Below are positions 6,773-14,165 of a stretch of 64,000 nt of DNA, one piece after another (within the stretch, counting starts at the first letter, position 1; the number at the start of each line of letters is the position of its first letter). Both the position numbers and the translations under genes were made by a program. Source of the DNA: an uncultured SAR116 cluster alpha proteobacterium (GTDB taxonomy: Bacteria > Pseudomonadota > Alphaproteobacteria > Puniceispirillales > GCA-002684695). The stretch lies in assembly GCA_902612965.1 (NCBI GenBank), contig CACMFN010000008.1:1-64000 (forward strand), read 5' to 3'. Below the pieces are notes generated by a model. The model was not told the DNA's origin, made no database searches, and saw only the letters and a program-made list of their open reading frames with translations.

Positions 6773-9550
6773 TTATCCATGTGCATTAAAAGCATGTGAA
6801 ATTAATACTCCAATTTCAAGAATTAAATCATTACATGTAGATATTGGCTCTACAAAGTTTTTTTGAATTGTTTTATAATTATCATTTAAATTTAAGTTTT
6901 TTGGAGTTTTTTGAAGGGTTGAATTTTTTGCCCTTGGAAATGCAAGTTTTATCTGATCAATAACATTAACTAAGTCCATTCTTAGGGCAGATGAAATCAA
7001 AATTTCTGGACTTAAATTATCTCTGGCTGAAAATGAAGGTATTTGTGAAGTCAGCAATAGAGTATGAGCCATAAGAGATATTCTAAGTGACTGTAATAAG
7101 TCCAATGAAGTTCTTTCATCATTTTCCGGATGCAAATTTAATTCATTTGATACCATTGAATGAAAATCTAAAGCATCATCTCTCAACATTGTAACTAATC
7201 TTTTTACAGACTCTGAGCGCTTATCATTCTCTAATGATTTTGAGAGTTTTCTAAATGCATTACGCATTTTTTTCTCAGAATTACTATATGACCTCCCCAC
7301 CCAATAAGATTGATCCAGTATAAGTGTGTATGCTAGTGGTGTATTAAGTGAACTAAGTTTCTTTGCTTCAAGTCCTACTCTAAGTAGTTGTTTAAATCTT
7401 TTTGAATTTTTCTTCAAATACCCAAACTTTTCTACATCAATGTTTACTGCTGTTCCTAATCCTCCAGCAATATGAGCTAAATAACCATACTGTTGAAGTA
7501 TAGCATTATGAGAGATGGCTCTAATTTGAGAAGGGTCTTTCCTTATATTTGAAAATTCTGTAGCTCTTTTATTAGTTCTTGAACCTGAAGGGACTATCAA
7601 ATTGTTTGAAAATAAATCAAGCAATTGCCAGTAGTCAGGATCGATATATAATTTTTCGTGCCAGTTTTTTAAAGTTATAAAAAAATCAAGGACAAAATCC
7701 GTCTCTTTGTAAAACGGATCATTTTTAAAATTAGTAGGGATTAGCTCACTTACAAGAACTGATGAAATTGTTTCTTCTGCAAGAGATTTACTTCCAAATC
7801 TTAAAAAACCGTCTCCACCCTGAAAACTGGTTTCGTGTTTAAATGCAAAGCCTTTATCTCTAAATGAATTTCTTGCGAAGGATGAAAAAATATATTGATT
7901 TCTCTCTAGGATTCCATCAGGGTGCCCACCTCTTCCTAGACTTTCACCATGTGTATTAAATATTACAACTTCAATTTTTTTATTTATTTTTTCTTTAAAT
8001 ACTTCCGATAATTTTACTTGCAATCTTTCAACTGCTAAGGATGAAGTTATCTGCCCCATAAATCTTCCTGCATCTGAGAAGCCAGTTTGTATACAAATTC
8101 TTTTTCTATTCTGAATATTTTTAATAAATGGATTGCAATCAAGCACTTGCTCTAAAATTCTAGCACCTCTCTCAATAGAGTTAGAAGTTTCAAATAATGG
8201 ACTTATATCTAAAGAGTTGTTTACACCAAATTGTTTTGCGAAATATAATGCAGATAGAATTGTTGCTGGATGATCGCATTCTGCAATTAGAAGCCTTATT
8301 GGAACTGAGTTATCAATATACTTAAGTATTAAGCTAGCTAGCATTAGTTGCCTTTTAGCTGTAGTAGGTTCTTTATCAATATCTTGAAAAGTTATTTGCT
8401 GAGAGTTAACATTTTCAATTAATTTTGAGAGTCTATTTAAATCTGTTCTAACTGAAGCACTTGCAATACTTATATCCATTACACCTTTTAATGCATTGTG
8501 TAATTGAAGAGCATTGAACCTTAAATGAATTTCACCAATTCCGAAACCCTTATTAAAAATTTCAGATGCAGTAATTAATAATTCATTTGAAAGATTTTTG
8601 TTTTTTGAAAATTTAGCAAGCTTTGTCAATCTTAGGGTAAAGAATTTTGAGTTAAAAGATTGATCTTTAATTTTTTCAAACTTTTCCTCAAATTTGGTAA
8701 GTTTATTCAAATCATTACTTTTAATTAAAGAAATAAATTCAAATGTATTTAATTTTAAGGTCCCTATTTTTTTTAAAATTAAATTTAGTTCATTGTGAAT
8801 TTTATCAGATTTATATTTGAATAAGTTTTTGACTTGTATTTCAAGTCTTTCTAACATTAAAGACTTTTCTTTTAGCCGAAAATAAAAAGAATCTATCCAA
8901 TTAATATCAGCTCTTCCATCAAGGTCATATCCAACCCATGAAGCACAATTAATTATACTTGGAATAAAGTTTCTAAATTCAGCAGGCCATGTTTTTTGAC
9001 CTAAGTTTAAAACTTCTTTATTTACTTCATTAACAACATTCCAGAAGTTATCTATTGCATTAATAACTGCATTATGTTCATCAATTAATTTAATTTTGTT
9101 TATACTTCTTTGTTTAATATTTTGAAATCGTTTATTTTGTTTAATTAATTGACCTGCAATAACAATATTATTCCATGCGTTATCATTAAGATTAAAAGTG
9201 GGATGCGCAGTAAAAACTGAACCAATTTTGTTTGAAGACCAGAACTTCTTATAGGACCTAAAAGTTTGTAGGTTATTTTCTTTTGTAATTTTGCTAATAG
9301 TTTTTTTTATATTAAAACTATTGTTTTTATTCAAATTTGATGCCCTTTGTAATATTAGTTCTTGCGATAAGTGTTCAATAATAGAATTGATTTTTGGAAA
9401 ATCAATTTCATCGTTAACAAATTTTCTTGATAAAAGATGAGCAAGGCTTGAAACAGGATTGATTGATGGATCTTCATATGATAATTTACGTTTTTCTTTA
9501 AGAAATGTTTTTAATTCTTTTATTAAAGAGATTATAGATTTTTTATTCAT
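6773..9550 (-). CDS. ppc: Divergent phosphoenolpyruvate carboxylase homologue
   Basis: The 925-residue length and motif order match PEP carboxylase, which makes oxaloacetate from PEP and bicarbonate to refill the TCA cycle. The active-site His motif TAHPT (His116) is kept, followed by F rather than the usual E. A GxSDxx motif near residue 490 (GFSDAGRFMG) keeps Asp but has Arg where the family has Lys. The glycine-rich loop near 540 reads FNTHGESLGRGG instead of FHGRGGxxGRGG. The SRTNKR and IRAIS segments near 660-680 and the extreme C-terminal Gly are kept. Homology is solid; activity is less certain because catalytic loop residues differ. It is a single gene with no operon partner. Confidence 0.75.
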   Translation of the reverse strand: MNKKSIISLIKELKTFLKEKRKLSYEDPSINPVSSLAHLLSRKFVNDEIDFPKINSIIEHLSQELILQRASNLNKNNSFNIKKTISKITKENNLQTFRSYKKFWSSNKIGSVFTAHPTFNLNDNAWNNIVIAGQLIKQNKRFQNIKQRSINKIKLIDEHNAVINAIDNFWNVVNEVNKEVLNLGQKTWPAEFRNFIPSIINCASWVGYDLDGRADINWIDSFYFRLKEKSLMLERLEIQVKNLFKYKSDKIHNELNLILKKIGTLKLNTFEFISLIKSNDLNKLTKFEEKFEKIKDQSFNSKFFTLRLTKLAKFSKNKNLSNELLITASEIFNKGFGIGEIHLRFNALQLHNALKGVMDISIASASVRTDLNRLSKLIENVNSQQITFQDIDKEPTTAKRQLMLASLILKYIDNSVPIRLLIAECDHPATILSALYFAKQFGVNNSLDISPLFETSNSIERGARILEQVLDCNPFIKNIQNRKRICIQTGFSDAGRFMGQITSSLAVERLQVKLSEVFKEKINKKIEVVIFNTHGESLGRGGHPDGILERNQYIFSSFARNSFRDKGFAFKHETSFQGGDGFLRFGSKSLAEETISSVLVSELIPTNFKNDPFYKETDFVLDFFITLKNWHEKLYIDPDYWQLLDLFSNNLIVPSGSRTNKRATEFSNIRKDPSQIRAISHNAILQQYGYLAHIAGGLGTAVNIDVEKFGYLKKNSKRFKQLLRVGLEAKKLSSLNTPLAYTLILDQSYWVGRSYSNSEKKMRNAFRKLSKSLENDKRSESVKRLVTMLRDDALDFHSMVSNELNLHPENDERTSLDLLQSLRISLMAHTLLLTSQIPSFSARDNLSPEILISSALRMDLVNVIDQIKLAFPRAKNSTLQKTPKNLNLNDNYKTIQKNFVEPISTCNDLILEIGVLISHAFNAHG

Positions 9551-9650
9551 AAATTATATTTTAAGTATCACGACTAAAATCTACAATATAAATTTTTTAA
9601 ATCTTCATATAAAACATTTCACAAATTTTACTATGTAGTTATTGATTGAG

Positions 9651-10265
9651 TTAATCGCTTTCCTCTTCTTTTGCAGGACATTTACCCTCACATTTTATTA
9701 AAACATCATTTTCAAAAATCTGAATTTTGAACAATTCACCCTGTTTATTAAAGTATTCCCATAAACCTTCTTTTTGTCCTTCAATAAAGTTACCCATTGA
9801 GAATAATCTTCCGTTTAAATGAAAAGTTTGCCATCTTCCATTTAAGTTACCTTGGTAATAGTTACCAATATATAAAAAATTACCCTCGTTACTAAATTCC
9901 TGCCAATTTCCATCTTCAAGACCTTTGACGTAATTTCCTAAAGCTTTAATCTTTCCATCCTCAAAATAAATTTCAAATGGACCTTCCTTAAAACCATTTT
10001 TATAATTGATTGTTGATTTTACAGTTCCATTTTGATGAAATTCTTTCCATTCAAATTCTCTCAATCCATCTACATATTCACCTTTCTCTTTAGTTTCACC
10101 AGTCTCATACTTTGAGATAACAATTCCAGTTACTGGCTCATCACTCTCTTGATGAAAAGCAAGATTACCTCTGTAAATTAATTTTTCTTCTAATATGTTT
10201 TGTCCCCAAGAAAAATTTGAAAGAAAACAGAAACTAAAAATGTATATAATAAAATAGTTTTTCAC
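9651..10265 (-). CDS. Exported MORN-like (YwqK-type) repeat protein
   Basis: A 204-residue protein with an N-terminal signal peptide (about 1-21, hydrophobic core FIIYIFSFCFLSNFSWG). The rest consists of about six repeats of roughly 20-23 residues with the pattern G.Y..G...G.W..F...G (for example GNYVKGLEDGNWQEF and GNYYQGNLNGRWQTF). These resemble MORN_2/YwqK repeats, which form extended beta-sheets; annotation of such proteins as antitoxins is not supported by anything here. The only possible start is GTG at 10265. It is divergent from the nucleoside hydrolase. Function unknown; probably periplasmic or cell-surface. Confidence 0.7.
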   Translation of the reverse strand: MKNYFIIYIFSFCFLSNFSWGQNILEEKLIYRGNLAFHQESDEPVTGIVISKYETGETKEKGEYVDGLREFEWKEFHQNGTVKSTINYKNGFKEGPFEIYFEDGKIKALGNYVKGLEDGNWQEFSNEGNFLYIGNYYQGNLNGRWQTFHLNGRLFSMGNFIEGQKEGLWEYFNKQGELFKIQIFENDVLIKCEGKCPAKEEESD

Positions 10266-10311
10266 TTTATCGTTTAGCTAATAATCTAAATTAGGTTAAT
10301 ATAAGTTAATT

Positions 10312-10340
10312 TTACGATTTGCAAAAGATATGCCTATACT
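10312..10340 (+). promoter_or_regulatory. Candidate promoter for the nucleoside hydrolase
   Basis: TTACGA (10312-10317) and TATACT (10335-10340) are separated by 17 bases, leaving about 27 bases of leader containing the strong AGGAG ribosome site. This is a consensus match only. Confidence 0.4.
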
Positions 10341-10373
10341 TATTTTATCCATAATTTAATTAAGGAGATATTT

Positions 10374-11327
10374 TTGAGTATGCACAAAATAATTTTAGAT
10401 TGTGATCCAGGTCATGACGACGCTATTGCAATTTTACTAGCATTATCTTCACCAGAAGAAATTGAATGCTTAGGAATTACAGTGTGTGCAGGGAATGTCC
10501 CAATAGAATTAACAGCTAAGAATGCCCTGAGAATTTTATCCTTAATTGAAAATAAAATTGTGCCAGTATTTAGAGGTTGCCCTAAACCTCTTGTTACAAA
10601 GTTAGTAACAGCTGAACATGTCCATGGAGAAAGTGGTTTAGATACTGGTTCAGGTGTTTCATTGCCTGAACCTATAATTAATTGCGAGAAGCAACATGCT
10701 GTGGAATTTATCTTAGAAACTTTGAGTAAACATCCTTCATATGAAATAACTTTAGTAGCAACCGGACCTCTAACTAACTTAGCTGCGGCTTATACACTAG
10801 ATCCAAAAACATTTAAAAAAGCTAAAAATATTATTTTAATGGGTGGAGCAGGATTTGAGCCTGGAAATATTACTCCTGCTGCAGAGTTTAATATTTTTGT
10901 TGACCCTTTTGCCGCAAAGTCAATCTTTGAAAGTGAGATTGAAATTTTTATGTTTGGGCTGGATGTTACACATCAAATGATCATTACACCAAAAAGACTA
11001 AGTTTAATCAAGAAGAGCTCTAATTTGATAGGTCCAACTATAGCTGACTTGCTTACATTTTTTAATTCCTATGACACTAAAAAATATGGTTGGGATGGGG
11101 CACCACTTCATGACCCATGCACTATAGCATGGTTAATAAAGCCAGAAATCTTTCAGATAAAGAAAATGTCAGTAGAGATTGAAACTAATAATGGGCCAGC
11201 CTTCGGAAGAACTATTGCAGACTGGTTTAATGTTACTGATAAAAATAAAAATGTTAATGTAGCCATTTCTGGAAAACCAGATCAATTTTTTGATTTGATA
11301 GCAGATCGACTTAGCCGCTTTAGTTAA
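10374..11327 (+). CDS. Inosine/uridine-preferring nucleoside hydrolase
   Basis: Hydrolyses N-glycosidic bonds of ribonucleosides to base plus ribose. The 317-residue protein shows the diagnostic N-terminal DCDPGHDDAIAIL Asp cluster that binds Ca2+ and the ribose, the NALRIL helix (about 52-57), TGPLTNLA near residue 130, and a C-terminal HDPC segment carrying the conserved His and Asp. Start choice: TAAGGAGAT (10361-10369) puts AGGAG 6 bases before TTG 10374 and 12 before ATG 10380, so TTG is favoured. Its stop overlaps the methyltransferase ATG by one base. With the importer and cdd it completes a nucleoside-scavenging set. Purine versus pyrimidine preference cannot be read from sequence. 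Confidence 0.9.
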   Translation: MSMHKIILDCDPGHDDAIAILLALSSPEEIECLGITVCAGNVPIELTAKNALRILSLIENKIVPVFRGCPKPLVTKLVTAEHVHGESGLDTGSGVSLPEPIINCEKQHAVEFILETLSKHPSYEITLVATGPLTNLAAAYTLDPKTFKKAKNIILMGGAGFEPGNITPAAEFNIFVDPFAAKSIFESEIEIFMFGLDVTHQMIITPKRLSLIKKSSNLIGPTIADLLTFFNSYDTKKYGWDGAPLHDPCTIAWLIKPEIFQIKKMSVEIETNNGPAFGRTIADWFNVTDKNKNVNVAISGKPDQFFDLIADRLSRFS

Positions 11328-11956
11328 TGAAAGTAAATAACAGCAAATTAATTTATAAAACAATTACAGCTTATAAGGAGCAAAATCAAAAATTTGGCTT
11401 TTCTCCAAAAGGTGTTTTTTGGCAAAATGATAAAACACAGATTGCCAGATTTAATTCTCTCATAAATGGTATACTAACACCAGATTTAAATGGTGGTATA
11501 TCTATTTCTGATTTTGGTTGTGGGTATGGTGCTTTTTATAGATATATAAAAAATAAACAATTTATGAATAATAGTTCATTTATAGGTTATGACATTGTGG
11601 ATAATTTTATTTTTGAAGCAAAAAAAAATTATCCCAATGCCGAATGGAAGTGTTCAGACAAACTAGCCCGAGAAACAGATTATTTATTTATTTCTGGCAC
11701 ACTAAATATGGCATTTAATTACTCAATAAATGAATGGCAAAGATATTTGGAAAGTCAGATTGAAGAATGCTTTATACATGTCAAAAAAGTATTAGCATTC
11801 AATTTATTATTTGCGGAAAAAATGAAAATTGAAAAAGGATTGTTTTACGCAGAAATAGATAGAGTATTTGATTTTTGTGATAAAAATTTAGGCAATACAG
11901 TAATTTCAAAAACACCTGGAACAGAAAAAGACATAACTGTATTTGTTACGAAATAA
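11327..11956 (+). CDS. Class I SAM-dependent methyltransferase, substrate unknown
   Basis: A 209-residue protein with a Rossmann-fold SAM-binding motif I, SDFGCGYGAFYRYI, near residue 64, and an acidic strand (GYDIVDNFIFEA) near 88. The N-terminal segment AYKEQNQKFGFSPKGVFW resembles a family of small uncharacterised bacterial methyltransferases. It is coupled by a one-base overlap to the nucleoside hydrolase, but co-transcription does not define a substrate. It ends one base from the stop of the convergent small gene. Confidence 0.75.
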   Translation: MKVNNSKLIYKTITAYKEQNQKFGFSPKGVFWQNDKTQIARFNSLINGILTPDLNGGISISDFGCGYGAFYRYIKNKQFMNNSSFIGYDIVDNFIFEAKKNYPNAEWKCSDKLARETDYLFISGTLNMAFNYSINEWQRYLESQIEECFIHVKKVLAFNLLFAEKMKIEKGLFYAEIDRVFDFCDKNLGNTVISKTPGTEKDITVFVTK

Positions 11957-11957
11957 T

Positions 11958-12185
11958 TTATTCAACCCAAGTACTATTTCTTTTTCTAAAAGTAGGATCG
12001 TCATTCATTATTGACTGAAAAACTTCTGCTACTTTGGAATGTGCTTCTCTACTTTTCTTTAAAAAAGCATCTAATGGTATAACGATATCACCATCGTTTC
12101 TAATGTAGGGTGCATCGTAATCTTTGTATCTTTTTAAAAGACGTAATAAATCAGCTATTAATTCCTTTTCTTTATCTCTATTCAT
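11958..12185 (-). CDS. Small conserved-looking acidic/basic protein, unknown
   Basis: I place the start at ATG 12185, preceded at good spacing by GAGG (minus strand), giving 75 residues; the frame could extend seven codons to a TTG that overlaps the upstream gene. The product is rich in charged residues, with a helical first half (KELIADLLRLLKRYKD) and a second half containing RNDGDIVIPLDAFLKKS. There is no signal peptide or membrane segment. I do not recognise the family. It is third in a tight minus-strand trio with the 65-residue protein and the DUF2237 protein. Confidence 0.6.
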   Translation of the reverse strand: MNRDKEKELIADLLRLLKRYKDYDAPYIRNDGDIVIPLDAFLKKSREAHSKVAEVFQSIMNDDPTFRKRNSTWVE

Positions 12186-12202
12186 TAATACCTCTGCGAT
12201 GA

Positions 12203-12400
12203 TCAAATTTCTTTATCTATGAATGTAAACTCTAAACCGTGAAGATTTCCAACATACAAATTATTGTTTTTCAATTTCAACTTAATTATCGCATTTTGTA
12301 CTGCAACATCTAAGCCACCTCGGTATAACCTTATAACCTTTCCTTTCACATCTTTTTCAGTATCTGTACAATGAATAAAAATTTCTTGGTCTATTCTCAT
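12203..12400 (-). CDS. Small beta-rich protein, unknown
   Basis: A 65-residue product with alternating hydrophobic and charged residues, GKVIRLYRGGLDVAVQ followed by IIKLKLKNNNLYVGNLHG, suggesting a small beta-barrel or PilZ/OB-like fold. No catalytic motif, export signal or membrane segment is visible. It lies 11 bases from the DUF2237 gene upstream and 17 bases before the preferred start of the next gene. Protein-like composition and compact spacing support a real gene; function is unknown. Confidence 0.6.
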   Translation of the reverse strand: MRIDQEIFIHCTDTEKDVKGKVIRLYRGGLDVAVQNAIIKLKLKNNNLYVGNLHGLEFTFIDKEI

Positions 12401-12411
12401 TTAAAAAAATT

Positions 12412-12813
12412 TCACCCTTCGTTTATAGCATGCTTTTTTAAGTCTTCTAAACTGCAAATATTAAGTGTTATTATATTGGTTGAGGTAAGTTTCACTTTTG
12501 GTGCTTTGCCCGCTTCAAATGCTTGTTGCCACCTTTTTGCACATAAACACCATAAGTCGCCTGGCTTTAATCCTTGAAATTCAAACTCCGGTCTTGGTGT
12601 TGACAAGTCATTACCAACAGATTTCGAGTACTCTAAAAACTCAAAAGTCATTTCGGAACAAACAGTATGCAAGCCATAATCATTATAGTCAGTTTCACAG
12701 CAACCATTTCTGTAAAAACCAGTAACTGGGTCCATAGAACAAGTTTGAAGAACTCCACCTAAAACATTTTTTTGAGATTTTTGTGGATTATTATTTGAAA
12801 ATCCATCTGGCAT
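12412..12813 (-). CDS. DUF2237 family protein
   Basis: A 133-residue cytoplasmic protein closely matching the DUF2237 pattern as I know it: NVLGGVLQTCSMDPVTGFYR, NGCCETDYNDYGLHTVC, GNDLSTPRPEFEFQGLKPGD and WCLCAKRWQQAFEAGKAP. Several Cys residues (CC, C, CLC) and a conserved His suggest metal binding or redox chemistry, but no function is established. Length matches the family. AAAGG precedes the ATG at good spacing. It is first of the three-gene cluster. Confidence 0.88.
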   Translation of the reverse strand: MPDGFSNNNPQKSQKNVLGGVLQTCSMDPVTGFYRNGCCETDYNDYGLHTVCSEMTFEFLEYSKSVGNDLSTPRPEFEFQGLKPGDLWCLCAKRWQQAFEAGKAPKVKLTSTNIITLNICSLEDLKKHAINEG

Positions 12814-12831
12814 TTTATAACCTTTCTATAC

Positions 12832-13533
12832 TTATTTATTTAATAAACTTTTTGACTCTTTTTCAATCATATTTTGTAATTTTGACATAAACTTTTTCTT
12901 TTCCATACCAGGTAATATTTTAGAAAGAATTGATACTTTAATAGTACCAGGACCACTAACTTTAAAATTAAACCAAAATTTCCCTGAATTTAGAGCAATC
13001 GGTACTACAGGAATTTTTAAATGACTATATAAAGCAAATACTCCTGGAAGATATGGTTTTTGAACCCCAGGTTTAACTCGAGTACCTTGAGGATATATAA
13101 TAATATTGTCCCCTCTATCTATAGCATATTTTGAACTAGATAATAACCTTCTAATTGATTGAACTTGCTTTCCTCTATCTAGAGGAATTGCGCCTGCATG
13201 CTTTAATAACCAACCTATAAATGGAATAGAAATTAATTCTTTTTTCATAACTATTGAAATAGGCCCAGGCAATAAATTTGCTAGCACAATAGTTTCCCAT
13301 ATTGATTGATGTTGTATAGCATAAATCACTTGATTTTTTGGTAATTCCCCATTTATTTGGTAATCAATTTTAAAAAAAATATGTAAAATTAAATTAAGAA
13401 AGTATGACCATAAGCTTAAAGGTAACTTAAGAAATTTTCTAGGGAAAAATAATAGAGGAAGAGATATAATTGCTAAAACAGTAGTAAATAAATAAAACGT
13501 AATGAAAAAAAATATTTTTGACAAAAAATTCAT
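12832..13533 (-). CDS. plsC: 1-acyl-sn-glycerol-3-phosphate acyltransferase (PlsC-like)
   Basis: Transfers an acyl chain to lysophosphatidic acid to give phosphatidic acid, at the inner membrane. The 233-residue protein has an N-terminal hydrophobic anchor (about 1-28) and a second hydrophobic stretch (40-55). The acyltransferase block I reads IQHQSIWET, that is H-x4-E rather than the classical H-x4-D. Block III reads IIYPQGTR, with Gln in place of the usual Glu of FPEGTR. Block IV VPIALNSG is normal. HQSxxE and PQGTR variants occur in alphaproteobacterial homologues as I recall, so I treat them as lineage variants. Confidence 0.85.
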   Translation of the reverse strand: MNFLSKIFFFITFYLFTTVLAIISLPLLFFPRKFLKLPLSLWSYFLNLILHIFFKIDYQINGELPKNQVIYAIQHQSIWETIVLANLLPGPISIVMKKELISIPFIGWLLKHAGAIPLDRGKQVQSIRRLLSSSKYAIDRGDNIIIYPQGTRVKPGVQKPYLPGVFALYSHLKIPVVPIALNSGKFWFNFKVSGPGTIKVSILSKILPGMEKKKFMSKLQNMIEKESKSLLNK

Positions 13534-13563
13534 TAATGAATTGATACTTTATGGAAAATAAAA

Positions 13564-13920
13564 ATGGAAGATATATCTATAAATTTTGAAACAAGAGTGT
13601 CATCATATCTTAATTTTTTAATTTCTGTAAAAGAAACTCGGACATACTCAGAAATAGCTGATAAATGTGATATAAAACCACCAGGAAAAATCAGAAAGAT
13701 AAGTCGAATACTTTTAAAAATAACTGAGAATGATATAATTGATAAAAAGCCAATACGCTCAGCTGTAATTTTAAGTAAAATCAACAAAATGAATGGTAAC
13801 AATATACCCCACGAAGATTTCTTTTTATTTTTGTCTAAAAATAAAATTTACAATGGAGAAAAAAATATAAAATCATTTACTCAGTTTCATAAGAAACTAA
13901 TTAAAGAATTATTCAGCTAA
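13564..13920 (+). CDS. Conserved hypothetical protein with winged-helix-like segment
   Basis: A 118-residue basic protein. The segment TYSEIADKCDIKPPGKIRKI (about 27-46) resembles the TYGEIA...GxP helix-turn-helix seen in MGMT/ATL-type winged helices. The C-terminal half (PIRSAVILSKINKMNGNNIP followed by FFLFLSKNKIY) resembles a family of small conserved alphaproteobacterial proteins of unknown function. The Cys of the MGMT PCHR active site is absent. The opposite-strand frame at 13533-13802 looks like a shadow. It is convergent with tusA, overlapping by 4 bases. Confidence 0.65.
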   Translation: MEDISINFETRVSSYLNFLISVKETRTYSEIADKCDIKPPGKIRKISRILLKITENDIIDKKPIRSAVILSKINKMNGNNIPHEDFFLFLSKNKIYNGEKNIKSFTQFHKKLIKELFS

Positions 13921-14165
13921 ATTTCATTTTTTTTTATAAAACAATTTAGATTTTTATTTTTTTTAATTACTTGTAATAAAATGTGCCCTGAAACTTCACA
14001 GAAATGCTTCAAGTCAAGATTTGCAGCTGGATCATCTGCTATAATTTCAATTACCTCACCATTATTATGATTTTTTAAAGCCCTTTTAGTTTTTAAAACT
14101 GGAAGTGGACATTTAAGGCCTGTAAAATCATATATTTGGATTGGCTTTATTTGTTTTTCTGTCAT
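13917..14165 (-). CDS. tusA: TusA-family sulfur carrier protein
   Basis: An 82-residue cytoplasmic protein of the TusA/SirA/YedF fold. The persulfide Cys lies in GLKCPLPVLKTKRAL near residue 19, and IEIIADDPAANLDLKHFC follows as in the family. Such carriers pass sulfur for tRNA thiolation, molybdopterin synthesis or other uses. Its ATG overlaps the stop of the upstream oxidase gene (ATGA), which implies coupled translation with the FAD-linked dehydrogenase. The functional link between the two is unclear. Confidence 0.88.
   Translation of the reverse strand: MTEKQIKPIQIYDFTGLKCPLPVLKTKRALKNHNNGEVIEIIADDPAANLDLKHFCEVSGHILLQVIKKNKNLNCFIKKNEI

Noticed and set aside
12371..12577. Plus-strand 68-codon frame over the small-gene trio
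   Set aside because: Overlaps the conserved DUF2237 gene antisense and shows no protein family pattern.
11958..12813. Toxin-antitoxin module
   Set aside because: The three-gene arrangement and DUF2237 do not match any toxin or antitoxin family I recognise.
13533..13802. Minus-strand 89-codon frame opposite the 13564-13920 gene
   Set aside because: Composition is shadow-like, it lacks a ribosome site, and the opposite frame has family-like motifs.
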